Source of the DNA: Gemmatimonadota bacterium
GTDB taxonomy: Bacteria; Gemmatimonadota; Gemmatimonadetes; Longimicrobiales; Gaopeijiaceae
NCBI GenBank assembly: GCA_012267505.1
Contig: JAAXGI010000072.1
Span: forward strand, 1 to 49,935
DNA: 49,935 nucleotides
Reading direction: 5' to 3'
The notes under the pieces: generated by a model
What the model saw: only the letters and a program-made list of their open reading frames with translations
The model's database searches: none
What the model was told of the DNA's origin: nothing
Program-made: the position numbers and the translations under genes
Shown: in pieces, positions 19,144 to 27,131 of the stretch
Layout of the letters: every line of letters starts with the position of its first letter
Position numbering within the stretch: the stretch's first letter is position 1

Positions 19144-20399
19144 GTGCTTTGCCTCTGCCGCACCGACGTTCGAAATCCATCGACGAGAAGGCCGTCGAAC
19201 GGCTCCGGCGACTCGCGAATAGCATCCTCAGGCGATGTTCTCTGGAGGAGCTTGCCGGGAGCGATCCCGGGGTCCGCGTTCTCAACGCCTCGACCTACGG
19301 CGACATCTACGTGCTTGAGCAGCTCTGGGAGAGGTCCCGGCTCGCCGAGGTGTTGGGGAAGTTGGCCGAAGCGCGAGAACGGGTTCCCGCTCGGCCGTGC
19401 CCTCTTTGCGCTGGTGGCCCACCGGACGTTGGCACCGGCCTCGAAGCGCCAGTGCCATGAGCGGTAGTCGACCGAGGAGGTGCACATCTAGGGCTGCGAT
19501 GCGCTTGAGCTGCACCACCTCCACCGGGCGATGGATGTTCTCGCGGAGGAGAAGGAGGAGATCGAGAAGGCGGTCTACCTATGGACGATGCCGGGATGGT
19601 CTCCAAGGAGAACCCGCGGACGCTCTCGCGTGGAGGCGACCGCTACATCGTCTGCGTGCCGGTGCAGCCGGGGGCAAGATTGACAAGAGGGTCCTGAGCT
19701 CTAACGGCCGCAAACGGGAGGCGGGGCCGAATCTCCTGGTCAAGGAGGTGGTGCTCGTAGGTGGTGAGCGGCGGGAACGCTGTGCCGTGTGGCACGACCC
19801 GGGAGACGCCAGGAGGGGGTGCCGGCATCACGCCGGGTGTTGTCGGCGTTGGAGGCGAAGCTGGCGGCGCTCTCGTCAGCGGGTGGGAGTGGGCACTGCA
19901 AGAAAGGTGCGCGAACGGCGCAGCGCTCGTCGCTACGGCCGATAGCTGAGCCTGACGCGTGGCGGGAGGCTCCGGATCAGCCGGGCCGGAGCGAAGGCGG
20001 CCGCGCGGCGGGACAGGAAGTTCGTGGTGCACACCAACGACGACACGCTGGGTGCCGATGACATGGCTGTCGGGTACCGTCAGCTGCAGCGGGGTCGAGC
20101 AGGCGTGGCGGCATATGAAGAGCGGACTCGGGCTCCGCCCGATCCATCGCCATGTCGAGCGCCGGATCCGGGTCCACATCGCGCTGACGGTCCTTGCGCT
20201 CCTCCTCGCGCGGATGGCCGTGCAGATGGTCGGCGACAGATGGCGCGACATCCACCATGAACTCGGAGGGATCAAATTTGTCAAATTGTTGGGGCCCACC
20301 GGGACGCTCCGGCAGGTCACCGAACCGTGTCCGGACGCGGCTAAGCGTCTGAAGGCACTCGAGATAGCACCCTCACCGCCTATTTTCCGGGTGGACTGA
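19144..20399 (+). pseudogene. IS1634/IS4-type transposase remnant (frameshifts, stops, internal deletion)
   Basis: Pieces in different plus-strand frames match the order of an IS1634-type DDE transposase. First comes an N-terminal piece with YGDIYVLEQLWERS and, after a shift near 19375, FPLGRALFALVAHRTL. Two in-frame stops near 19465 and 19490 flank EEVHI, then DALELHHLHRAMDVL and EEIEKAVYLW. Next is an abrupt jump at about 19580 to DAGMVSKENPRTLSRGG and RYIVCVPV, then LLVKEVV. The C terminus has VHTNDDTLGADDMAVGY, EQAWRHMKSGLGLRP and GTLRQVTE, with a normal stop at 20399. The segment that should hold the first catalytic Asp (DTTS-type motif) is missing at the jump, and the N terminus is also short. 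The element cannot transpose. The family assignment is from remembered motifs. Confidence 0.75.
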
Positions 20400-20420
20400 T
20401 CCTGCCGAGACCCCCAGTTA

Positions 20421-20496
20421 CATGGGTGTCTTGCGCGTGTCCTCGTAAGTATCTGGCATAAAAGTAGTTACCGAAACCCATGTATCCATGGGTGTC
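20421..20496. repeat. IS right-end repeats downstream of the transposase remnant
   Basis: The decamer CATGGGTGTC occurs at 20421-20430 and again at 20487-20496. The second copy overlaps an inverted repeat ACCCATG-TATC-CATGGGT at 20476-20493. The pattern lies 22-97 bp after the transposase stop, where the right end of such an element is expected. The exact end and any target duplication could not be fixed, because no matching left end was found. Confidence 0.4.
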
Positions 20497-20699
20497 AAAC
20501 TCGGCATCTGGATTGGGGCATAGTCGGGCGGGAACCGCTACGGAAAAACAGCTGCTGCCGGGGGCCTCGGCCGCGATCCTCGGCCCCAGCCGCACCGACG
20601 CCTGGAGGGCTGGCGAACGTCGTCATTGGTCGAGGTCAGCGGGTCGCTTCTATCGGTGGGAAAACCCGCGAACTCCCTCTTCGCACGGCAGAAGAACGG

Positions 20700-21873
20700 C
20701 TACCATCTGCTCGACGCATCGGACCGGACATGGTCCGGCAGACGGTACGAGATCCCCGCTTCGCCAAGATCGGTGAGGCCGAGCAGATGCGTAAAGGACC
20801 GCCGCCTGCGCGTCGTCCGCATCAGAGGGAGGAACTTCCCCAACCTGCGCTTGAGATGTTCCTGCGCGCGCAACCATGGCAGTGTCGGGAACCGGTTCCC
20901 GGGCGGGAAGTTCAGCTGATCAGCTCTCTCATCTCCTATCAGTTCCCTAGAGATGCGATAGGCGTAACGGGCATAATCCGCGCGCTCCCTCGGCTCTGTC
21001 ATGCCGATGACGACCGGTGCGCTGTTGATGATACAGTTGGCAAGGGCTATAGCGTCGATGTCGGGCGGAGGCTCACACATGCTGCCGACCTCGTACAGCC
21101 GGAGCCACTCCGCCTGGCTATGACGAATGAGTTCGTCCGGAACTCCCATCACCCAGCCATCGTACGTCCAGACGGCCATGAACGCCTCACGGTCTTCGTC
21201 GCTATTGATTCTGGCACCGAGCATTTCCGCGAACTGTAACAGCCGAGCCGAAAAGGCGGCCGTAGCGAGCGCCACATGCGCGGCGCTGACCGGCGAACCC
21301 CATGCGTCATGGTCCCATTCGTCCGACCCGCCGATTAGCGCGCGCGCGTGCGTGCACTAGCCGGATGCGAAGTGTGAGCTTCCAGCCGTCCCCTGATGGC
21401 TCCACGCCGCGCGGAAGGAAGATATCCAGGAGGTGCCGCAGGTTCTGCTTCAGCCGCCGGACGCCATCGTCGATCATCCGCCCCGTGATGGCGAAGGACT
21501 TGCTGATCCTCGTGGAAAAGCCCTCCACGATGGAACCTGCAGCGAATGCGGCCAGGAACTGTTCCGAGTTCCGGAGAAAGACTCGACAACCGTGAGTGGC
21601 CGTAGCGCGGTCGTACCACGGGGGCACGGTAGCCACCTCGTGGATGAAGTCCTGCAGGCTCCGGGGCGCGTCGCGCAGGACATTATCCCGCTGTTCGAAA
21701 GCTGCTTGAATCAGCCTCGTGCTCTCCCGGCGATCCAGACTCCTCAGGTCGGCGTCGACCGCGTCGACCAGCGGATCGCCGGCCCACATCTGGGTCACAT
21801 ACTCGGCTGCGAGTTCGGGGTCGATGGTCCGGGCCTTCTCGTAGCCGGGAGCGTAGAGAGAGGGGACCTTCAT
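20700..21873 (-). pseudogene. MpaB/DUF2236-type oxygenase, split by a frameshift
   Basis: The family consists of haem-containing or haem-like oxygenases (MpaB, latex-clearing protein relatives). The N-terminal half (start ATG 21873, about 171 residues) has VTQMWAGDPLVDA, TVPPWYD and FSTRISKSFAITGRMIDDG, ending WKLTLRIRLVHAR. The second half continues in another frame, LIGGSDEWDHDAWGSPVS, then MALATAAFSARLLQF and WTYDGWVMGVPDELI. The reading frame changes at the alternating CG run 21338-21348; loss of one CG unit explains the shift exactly. Joined, the protein would be about 390 residues, full length. As read, the first frame stops at 21307. It may be a pseudogene, a sequencing slip or a switchable gene. 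The surrounding IS debris favours decay. Confidence 0.65.
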
Positions 21874-21881
21874 CGATTGCG

Positions 21882-22259
21882 TCAGGTGTTCAGCGCTCGC
21901 GTAACACGACCGCGCCTGCGGCTTCCCTTCACACGCTGCCTGAGATCATAGCGATCAAGAAAGCGCTCGGCGTCGAAGTGGATGAGATGGCTCGGTGCGT
22001 CGTTGCGCGACCCTTCGATTTCCGGGATATATCGCTCACCCGGCGACATCGCCGTTCGATCCGGAAAGGCGGCGATTGTAGACGATTCCAGTGTGCGCCC
22101 CACCGAACTGATCGGTCAGCTTACCGTGGCGGTTGCCGTAATTCAACATCACGTCCGGCACTTTCTCGTGCCTCTCGACCCTGACCCCCGGGGTCCGCCA
22201 CTCCTCCGCGTCTAAGAACTTCACTTTCTCTCCGGTTTCGCCAACATAATCGTGAACTT
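21882..22259 (-). other. unidentified fragments between oxygenase and TnpB remnant
   Basis: Two overlapping minus-strand frames occur here. One continues the TnpB-remnant frame from 22259 to 22036 with no TnpB likeness (EEWRTPGVRVERHEKVPD, then YGNRHGKLTDQFGGAHTG). The other is a 73-codon frame, 22103-21882 (PGERYIPEIEGSRNDAPSH, then LIHFDAERFLDRYDLRQR), ending 8 bp before the oxygenase start. Both contain protein-like stretches, so one or more broken genes are likely, but I do not recognise a family. Neither has a clear ribosome site. Confidence 0.35.
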
Positions 22260-22577
22260 GTCCCATTTCAATTGATCGACGGCGGCGCTGCTCGGTCCGG
22301 TAGCGCGGATAGTCGGGTTTCTCGCCCGCCGTCACTCGCCGAAAGATGGCCCCGAACGCATCGTCCAGACCCTTCAGGGTGCTGCCCTGCACCCCCCACC
22401 GCAAACTGGCTCCACTCCCCTGATGGTCAGATCCCAGTATTCATCGTAGAGTGGAACCGACGTGCCGCCGCGGTCCCGCGCCTGACGACGCTTGCCCAGC
22501 GCACAATTCCACAACCACGTCAACTGCCGGAAGCAATCGTCAAGGTTGCGGTGCCCGGTAGCACTCAGTTCCGCCAA
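22260..22577 (-). pseudogene. IS200/IS605-type TnpB N-terminal remnant
   Basis: A first frame gives RNLDDCFRQLTWLWNCALGK, resembling the N-terminal helix of TnpB/OrfB where the early WNxAL segment occurs. A shift near 22400 leads to a second frame with LKGLDDAFGAIFRRV and AGEKPDYPRYRTEQRRRRS, resembling the TnpB stretch before the RuvC domain. About 100 residues remain. The RuvC-like catalytic domain and the zinc finger are absent, and what follows is unrelated. It is a dead fragment, and I saw no tnpA. The identification rests on short motifs. Confidence 0.55.
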
Positions 22578-22935
22578 GTGAACGATCGGGTCCGAACCAT
22601 TGGACCTGACCCGCTTTCACGGACGGTCAATTATTGCGAATTGTGAGCGGTTTGGGTTTTCAGATGCCCTTTATGGTGTCTGTGAAGCGGCACTGAATGG
22701 CATCACCATGCCCATTTGACCTGCTATCGTGTGTTTGCCGTGACCATTTGACCGAGGGAGGGTAGACAATCCCTCGCAAATTGCGGCGTACACACCGAGC
22801 ATCGAGCGTCCCGCTCTAGCGGAGACTACTTCGTTCGGGTCGGCGTGCACGTTGAACGCCCAATTCGACCGAAAGGATCAGGCGGGCTGGATCCGCGCGG
22901 AGGGAACTGCAGCTCCAGAGCTGCCCCGGGGCGAT
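22578..22935. other. AT-richer intergenic stretch, no gene seen
   Basis: About 360 bases between the TnpB remnant and the end of the UPF0182 gene. Bases 22620-22790 are visibly less GC-rich than the flanks, consistent with imported or decayed DNA. No convincing reading frame is present. A 7-bp stem GCAGCTC/GAGCTGC (22909-22924, minus strand) begins 11 bases after the UPF0182 stop and may help end the long nuo transcript, but it lacks a T-run. Confidence 0.4.
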
Positions 22936-25752
22936 CTACGGGATGTCCAGGTTCACCTCTTCGCTCAGGATTGCGCGAACGGAGTCGAGTCCACTTCCGA
23001 AGCCGATCCAGTCCCCCTCCCGCAGGCGCTCCTCGGCCGCCTCGAGGGCTCGAAGGGCCGCCTCCGCAGCCGACCCTTGGCGGCCCAGTTCCGGCGGGGA
23101 CGGGACAGCCGCCATGGGAAGCGCTTCCGCGAGGGCATCCGGGGTGGGTAGCGGCACCCGCTCGGCCGTGCCGAGCGCCGCCACTGCACCGTCCAGTGTG
23201 GGGTCCATAACGACCCTCTGACCGTCGCTCACGACGAACCGCCGGATCTCGGGAATGGCGTTCTCGTCCGCAGCGAGGAAGATCGGCTCCATGTACACGA
23301 GGGTGTTCCCGACCGGCACGAGGTGGAGATGGCCGGTCCATACCTGGCTTCCGCCCTGCCGCCAGAGGGAAAATTGCTGGGAGATCTCGGGATCCTGCTC
23401 GACCATCGCCTCGATCTGGCTGGGCCCCCGGATCTGTTCCTCGACGGGCGCATCCCAGAGGCGGAGCTCGGGACCATCCTCGGGGCTCCATGTGGCGGCG
23501 AGGAAGGACGCGAGGTTTTCCCGGCCCTGGGGCACGAAGAGGGTGGAGAGCGCGTACGACTCCTGACTCTCCCCCGGGAGCGTCAGGAGCGCATACTCGG
23601 GCCGGTATGGGACCCCTTGGAAGCCGCCTGCTCCTCCTGCCGGTGACTGGGCGGTCACGGAGAACTCGCGTGCCAGGGCCCAGCGGTCCTGCTGGCCATG
23701 GAAGACCGGTGGATCGTCCTGGTGGAAGCGGGTCAGGACCGCGGTCTGGGCCTCGAGGAGGTAGCGCGAGTAGCGGAGATGGTCCCCGACAGGCTCCGGT
23801 AGCTCGGTCAGGTCGCGGAACAGCGACGGGAATCCGCGCCGGTAGGCCGCCAGGATCGGATCGTCCGGATCCGCGGCGTAGAGACGCACCTCTCCCGACA
23901 CGGCATCCACCGTCGCCTTGACAGAGTTTCTCAGATAGTTGACCGAGCGCTGTCCAGGGATCTGGTGGCTGAGCGAGAGCGGCAGGAAGTTCGACAGGGT
24001 GAACGCTTCGAGCACCCAGTAGATCCTCCCCTCCGCGATGATCGGATAGGGAGCTTCGGGGAGGTAGAGGAAGGGTGCCAGCGCCTGGACCCGTTCTCCC
24101 ACCTGGCGACGGAATACGAGGCGGCTGTCCGCATCCACCTCGGAGGAAAAGAGGAGGTTCGCGTCCTGGAAGCGCCATGCGAGCGCGATCGTCCGGAAGA
24201 TCGAGCCCATCTCGATCCCGGCGGGATAGTCGATGCCGGCTACACCGGGTGACCCGTCCGGCGCGACGAAGGTCTCTTCGGTCGGGTTGACGACGGCCCA
24301 GAGTTGGGGGCTGCTCCCCACGAAGACGGACGGACGGGTCAGCTCGAGATCGTCGGGAACCCCAGGGCCCGGCCGGTACTCGGGCGGGATCGCCGTGAGG
24401 AACATGGGGAGGCGGCCTTCCGTGCTGCGGCGGTGAAGCTGCCCCGCGACGGCTCCCATCCCGGAGATGTAGCGCTCCCGGATGTGGAGGTTCTGCCAGT
24501 TGGGATCGGGGATTCCCGTCGGGTCGACCTCCCTGACCGACACCGCCACCGGCTCGAAGCTTTCGGCGTCGGCGTAGCGGTCGAAGGCGACCTGATGGAA
24601 GTCGTAGTACTGGAAGCGCGCCTCGAGCTGGCGGAAGGTTGCAAGGAGGGTCGCCTCGGTCCAGACCGGGAGGCGTTCCAGCCGTTCGGCGACCCGTTCC
24701 CAGTCTTCCTCGGCCGGGGACTCGTAGTCGAGGGAGGTCCGCCGCATCGCATCGAGACCGAAGCCGGCGCGCGTGCTCTCGACCGCATAGTCGATGTAGG
24801 GCGCTTCACGCTCGAGCTCGTTGGGCTGAACCTGGAATCGCTGGATGAGCGACGGATAGACCTGGACCAGCCCGAGGGACCCTAGGATCAGGACCGCTCC
24901 ACCTGCGGCCGCCGGGAGGAGCCGCTCGCGGTACAGGCTCCAGAAGACGGCGCCGGCCGTGACCATCGCGAGAAAGCCCATGATCTGGAGGGCGGGGATC
25001 CTCGCCTGGTGGTCTGCGAAACCGAAGATCCCCTGCACACCCGATCTCCCGTCCAGCAGGAGGCCGTAGGGTGCGAGGTAGAACCGGAGCCCGACGAGGA
25101 CGATGAACACGCCCACAAGTACGCCGAGGTGCAGCCTGGGAGTGCGCGCGACCGAGAGTCGGTTGCCGGCCCAGTGGATCGAGCCCGTCGCTGCATAGCC
25201 CGCCGTCGAGATGACGCCAAGGAAAACTGCAAGGATCATGGCGAGGGTGCTCGCGCCCTGGAGCACCGGGAGCGCGAACATGTAGAACGCGATGTCCCGC
25301 CCGAGGATCGGATCCGCCGTCCCCCACGGCTCCGCGTGGACGAGGAGCATCGCGCCCAATCCCGTGCCCTCCGGCACGGAGGTCGCGAACCAGAATCCGG
25401 AAAAGAGGCAGCCGAACAGGATCGTGGCGCGGACGTAGCTCTGAGGAAGCTTCTCCTGGATCACGAGATCGCCGAACCGGCGCTTGAGCTGGAGACCCGA
25501 GAACGTTCGGGCGACCACCCGGAGGTTGATCCAGACAAGAAGCGCCGTCAGCGTCCCGACGATCGCCCGCGCCCCCCACTCCCAGAGAAGCTGCCGGAGG
25601 TAGACTTCGGTGAGCGACTGGCCCGAGAACCAGAGGAAATCCACATACAGGGCGACGCCCCACCGGCCGATCAGCAGGAGGAGAAGGAGGGCCAGGAAGC
25701 CGGCGAGAACGAGGCGTCCGCCCCTAAGCGATCGGAAGAGCCGGTCAGACAT
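22936..25752 (-). CDS. UPF0182 family large membrane protein
   Basis: UPF0182 proteins are large integral membrane proteins of unknown function. The 938-residue product has an N-terminal membrane half (about 1-310) with roughly seven hydrophobic segments, starting with FLALLLLLLIGRWG near 18-31, and a long non-membrane C-terminal region. Family landmarks include YVDFLWFSG near 36-44, YPSLIQRFQVQPNE near 304-317, and ANLLFSSEVDADSRLVFRR near 547-565. The C-terminal tail near 870-938 is Ala/Glu-rich and helical. Its ATG overlaps the last 8 bp of the phosphomannomutase gene, so it is translationally coupled and is the last gene of the nuo-direction block. The function in this setting is unknown. 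Confidence 0.88.
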   Translation of the reverse strand: MSDRLFRSLRGGRLVLAGFLALLLLLLIGRWGVALYVDFLWFSGQSLTEVYLRQLLWEWGARAIVGTLTALLVWINLRVVARTFSGLQLKRRFGDLVIQEKLPQSYVRATILFGCLFSGFWFATSVPEGTGLGAMLLVHAEPWGTADPILGRDIAFYMFALPVLQGASTLAMILAVFLGVISTAGYAATGSIHWAGNRLSVARTPRLHLGVLVGVFIVLVGLRFYLAPYGLLLDGRSGVQGIFGFADHQARIPALQIMGFLAMVTAGAVFWSLYRERLLPAAAGGAVLILGSLGLVQVYPSLIQRFQVQPNELEREAPYIDYAVESTRAGFGLDAMRRTSLDYESPAEEDWERVAERLERLPVWTEATLLATFRQLEARFQYYDFHQVAFDRYADAESFEPVAVSVREVDPTGIPDPNWQNLHIRERYISGMGAVAGQLHRRSTEGRLPMFLTAIPPEYRPGPGVPDDLELTRPSVFVGSSPQLWAVVNPTEETFVAPDGSPGVAGIDYPAGIEMGSIFRTIALAWRFQDANLLFSSEVDADSRLVFRRQVGERVQALAPFLYLPEAPYPIIAEGRIYWVLEAFTLSNFLPLSLSHQIPGQRSVNYLRNSVKATVDAVSGEVRLYAADPDDPILAAYRRGFPSLFRDLTELPEPVGDHLRYSRYLLEAQTAVLTRFHQDDPPVFHGQQDRWALAREFSVTAQSPAGGAGGFQGVPYRPEYALLTLPGESQESYALSTLFVPQGRENLASFLAATWSPEDGPELRLWDAPVEEQIRGPSQIEAMVEQDPEISQQFSLWRQGGSQVWTGHLHLVPVGNTLVYMEPIFLAADENAIPEIRRFVVSDGQRVVMDPTLDGAVAALGTAERVPLPTPDALAEALPMAAVPSPPELGRQGSAAEAALRALEAAEERLREGDWIGFGSGLDSVRAILSEEVNLDIP

Positions 25753-27127
25753 TGATCCCCTCCCCCCTGAGCCACCCCTCCACCTCGTCCCTGATCTCTA
25801 GGAGACGTTCCCGGCTCCTAGCCTCGAAGCGGGCGACGAGAACGGGCTGGGTGTTCGATGCGCGCAGAAGCGCCCACCCGTCCCCGAAGAGGATCCGGAC
25901 GCCGTCTACACCCACCACCTCCCGCCGGCCTCGAAAGTACGCCGCGGCCCTGTCCACGACCCTGTTCTTGGCCTCTTCGGTCACCGCAAGTCGGATCTCC
26001 GGCGTCGACGCGTAGCGCGGGAAACTCGCCGTCAGCTCGGAGAGGGGCCGATCCGAGTCGGCGAGGAGTGAGGTCAGACGGCACGCGGCATAGAGTGCGT
26101 CGTCGGTCCCGATGTAGTCGTCCGCAAAGCAGATGTGTCCCGAGAGCTCACCTCCGATCGCAGCACCTGTCTCCCGCATCTTCTCCTTGATGTAGGAGTG
26201 GCCCGTCTTCCACATGAGAGCCCGTCCCCCACCCGCCTCGAACGCCTCGGGCAGGGCCTGCGAACACTTCACGTCGTGGACGAGCAGCGCACCCGGGCCC
26301 TGTCTCGCCAGGACATCGAGCCCGAGGAGGAGGAGGAGGAGGTCTCCCGCAAGGATCCGGCCCGTTTCGTCGACGATGCCGATCCGGTCCGCGTCCCCGT
26401 CGAATGCGATCCCCACATCGGCTTCCTCCTCCCGCACTGCACGCACCAGATCGGCGAGGTTCTCCTCAACGGCGGGATCGGGGTGGTGATTGGGGAAGGT
26501 GCCGTCCGAGTCGCAGTAGAGGGGGATGACGTCGGCGCCGATCCCCCGGAGGAGCCGCTCGGCTACAAGGGAGCCCGTTCCGTTCCCCGCGTCCACGACG
26601 GTTCGCACGGGCCGGGAGGTCCGGAATCGCCGCGAGATGTCCTCGACATAGCCGTCGAGCACGTCGGCCGGCGTGCGCCTGCCCTTCCCCCGGGCAAGCG
26701 TGTCCGTGACAATCCGCTCCCGCAGGACGGCGATGTCTTCCCCGAAGTATGGCCGTCTGCTCATGGTCATTTTGATCCCGTTCCACTCAGGGGGATTGTG
26801 CGATCCGGTAATCTGGATCGCGCCGTCCGCCCCAAGTCGGTATTCCGCCCAATAGGTGACGGGTGTCGGAACCGTTCCGAGGTCGAGGACGTCCACACCG
26901 GCCTCCGTGAGCCCGGTCGCCAGGGCGTCGCAGAGTCCGGGCGAGGAGGGCCGGTTATCGGCACCGACCGCTACCGGTCCCGGCCGCTTCCCCCCCCCGC
27001 CGTCGCGCACCTCCCGGAGAGCTGTCCCGTAGGCCCGCCCGACGGCACGGGCGGTAGCAGGCAGGAGATCCTCTCCGACAATACCGCGGATGTCGTACTG
27101 CCGGAAGATCTGGATCGGCGGCTCCAT
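25745..27127 (-). CDS. phosphomannomutase/phosphoglucomutase (alpha-D-phosphohexomutase)
   Basis: The enzyme interconverts hexose 1- and 6-phosphates (mannose and/or glucose), feeding nucleotide sugars for polysaccharide and LPS. The start is the ATG at 27127 (MEPPIQIFRQYDIRG), giving 460 aa, the usual ManB/AlgC size; the open frame extends upstream over nuoN. All four family loops are visible. The phosphoserine is S109 in ITGSHNPPEWNG, the Mg loop is DGDADR at 243-248, the sugar loop is GGELSGHICF near 325-334, and the phosphate loop is RASNTQPVLVARFE near the C terminus. GELSGH is typical of dual PMM/PGM enzymes. It starts 4 bp after nuoN and overlaps the UPF0182 start by 8 bp, an unexpected tail for a complex I operon. 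Confidence 0.92.
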   Translation of the reverse strand: MEPPIQIFRQYDIRGIVGEDLLPATARAVGRAYGTALREVRDGGGGKRPGPVAVGADNRPSSPGLCDALATGLTEAGVDVLDLGTVPTPVTYWAEYRLGADGAIQITGSHNPPEWNGIKMTMSRRPYFGEDIAVLRERIVTDTLARGKGRRTPADVLDGYVEDISRRFRTSRPVRTVVDAGNGTGSLVAERLLRGIGADVIPLYCDSDGTFPNHHPDPAVEENLADLVRAVREEEADVGIAFDGDADRIGIVDETGRILAGDLLLLLLGLDVLARQGPGALLVHDVKCSQALPEAFEAGGGRALMWKTGHSYIKEKMRETGAAIGGELSGHICFADDYIGTDDALYAACRLTSLLADSDRPLSELTASFPRYASTPEIRLAVTEEAKNRVVDRAAAYFRGRREVVGVDGVRILFGDGWALLRASNTQPVLVARFEARSRERLLEIRDEVEGWLRGEGINV

Positions 27128-27131
27128 CGGC

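Noticed and set aside
20700-21275. second half of the oxygenase as an independent gene
   Set aside because: Its first residues continue mid-domain from the upstream frame and there is no ribosome site; one frameshifted gene is the simpler reading.
22260-22577. active TnpB nuclease with guide RNA
   Set aside because: Only about 100 N-terminal residues in two frames remain; the RuvC-like domain and an element right end are absent.
22811-22822. CCGCTCTAGCGG palindrome as an operator
   Set aside because: Only 5+5 bp in a gap with no nearby start codon; expected by chance in GC-rich DNA.
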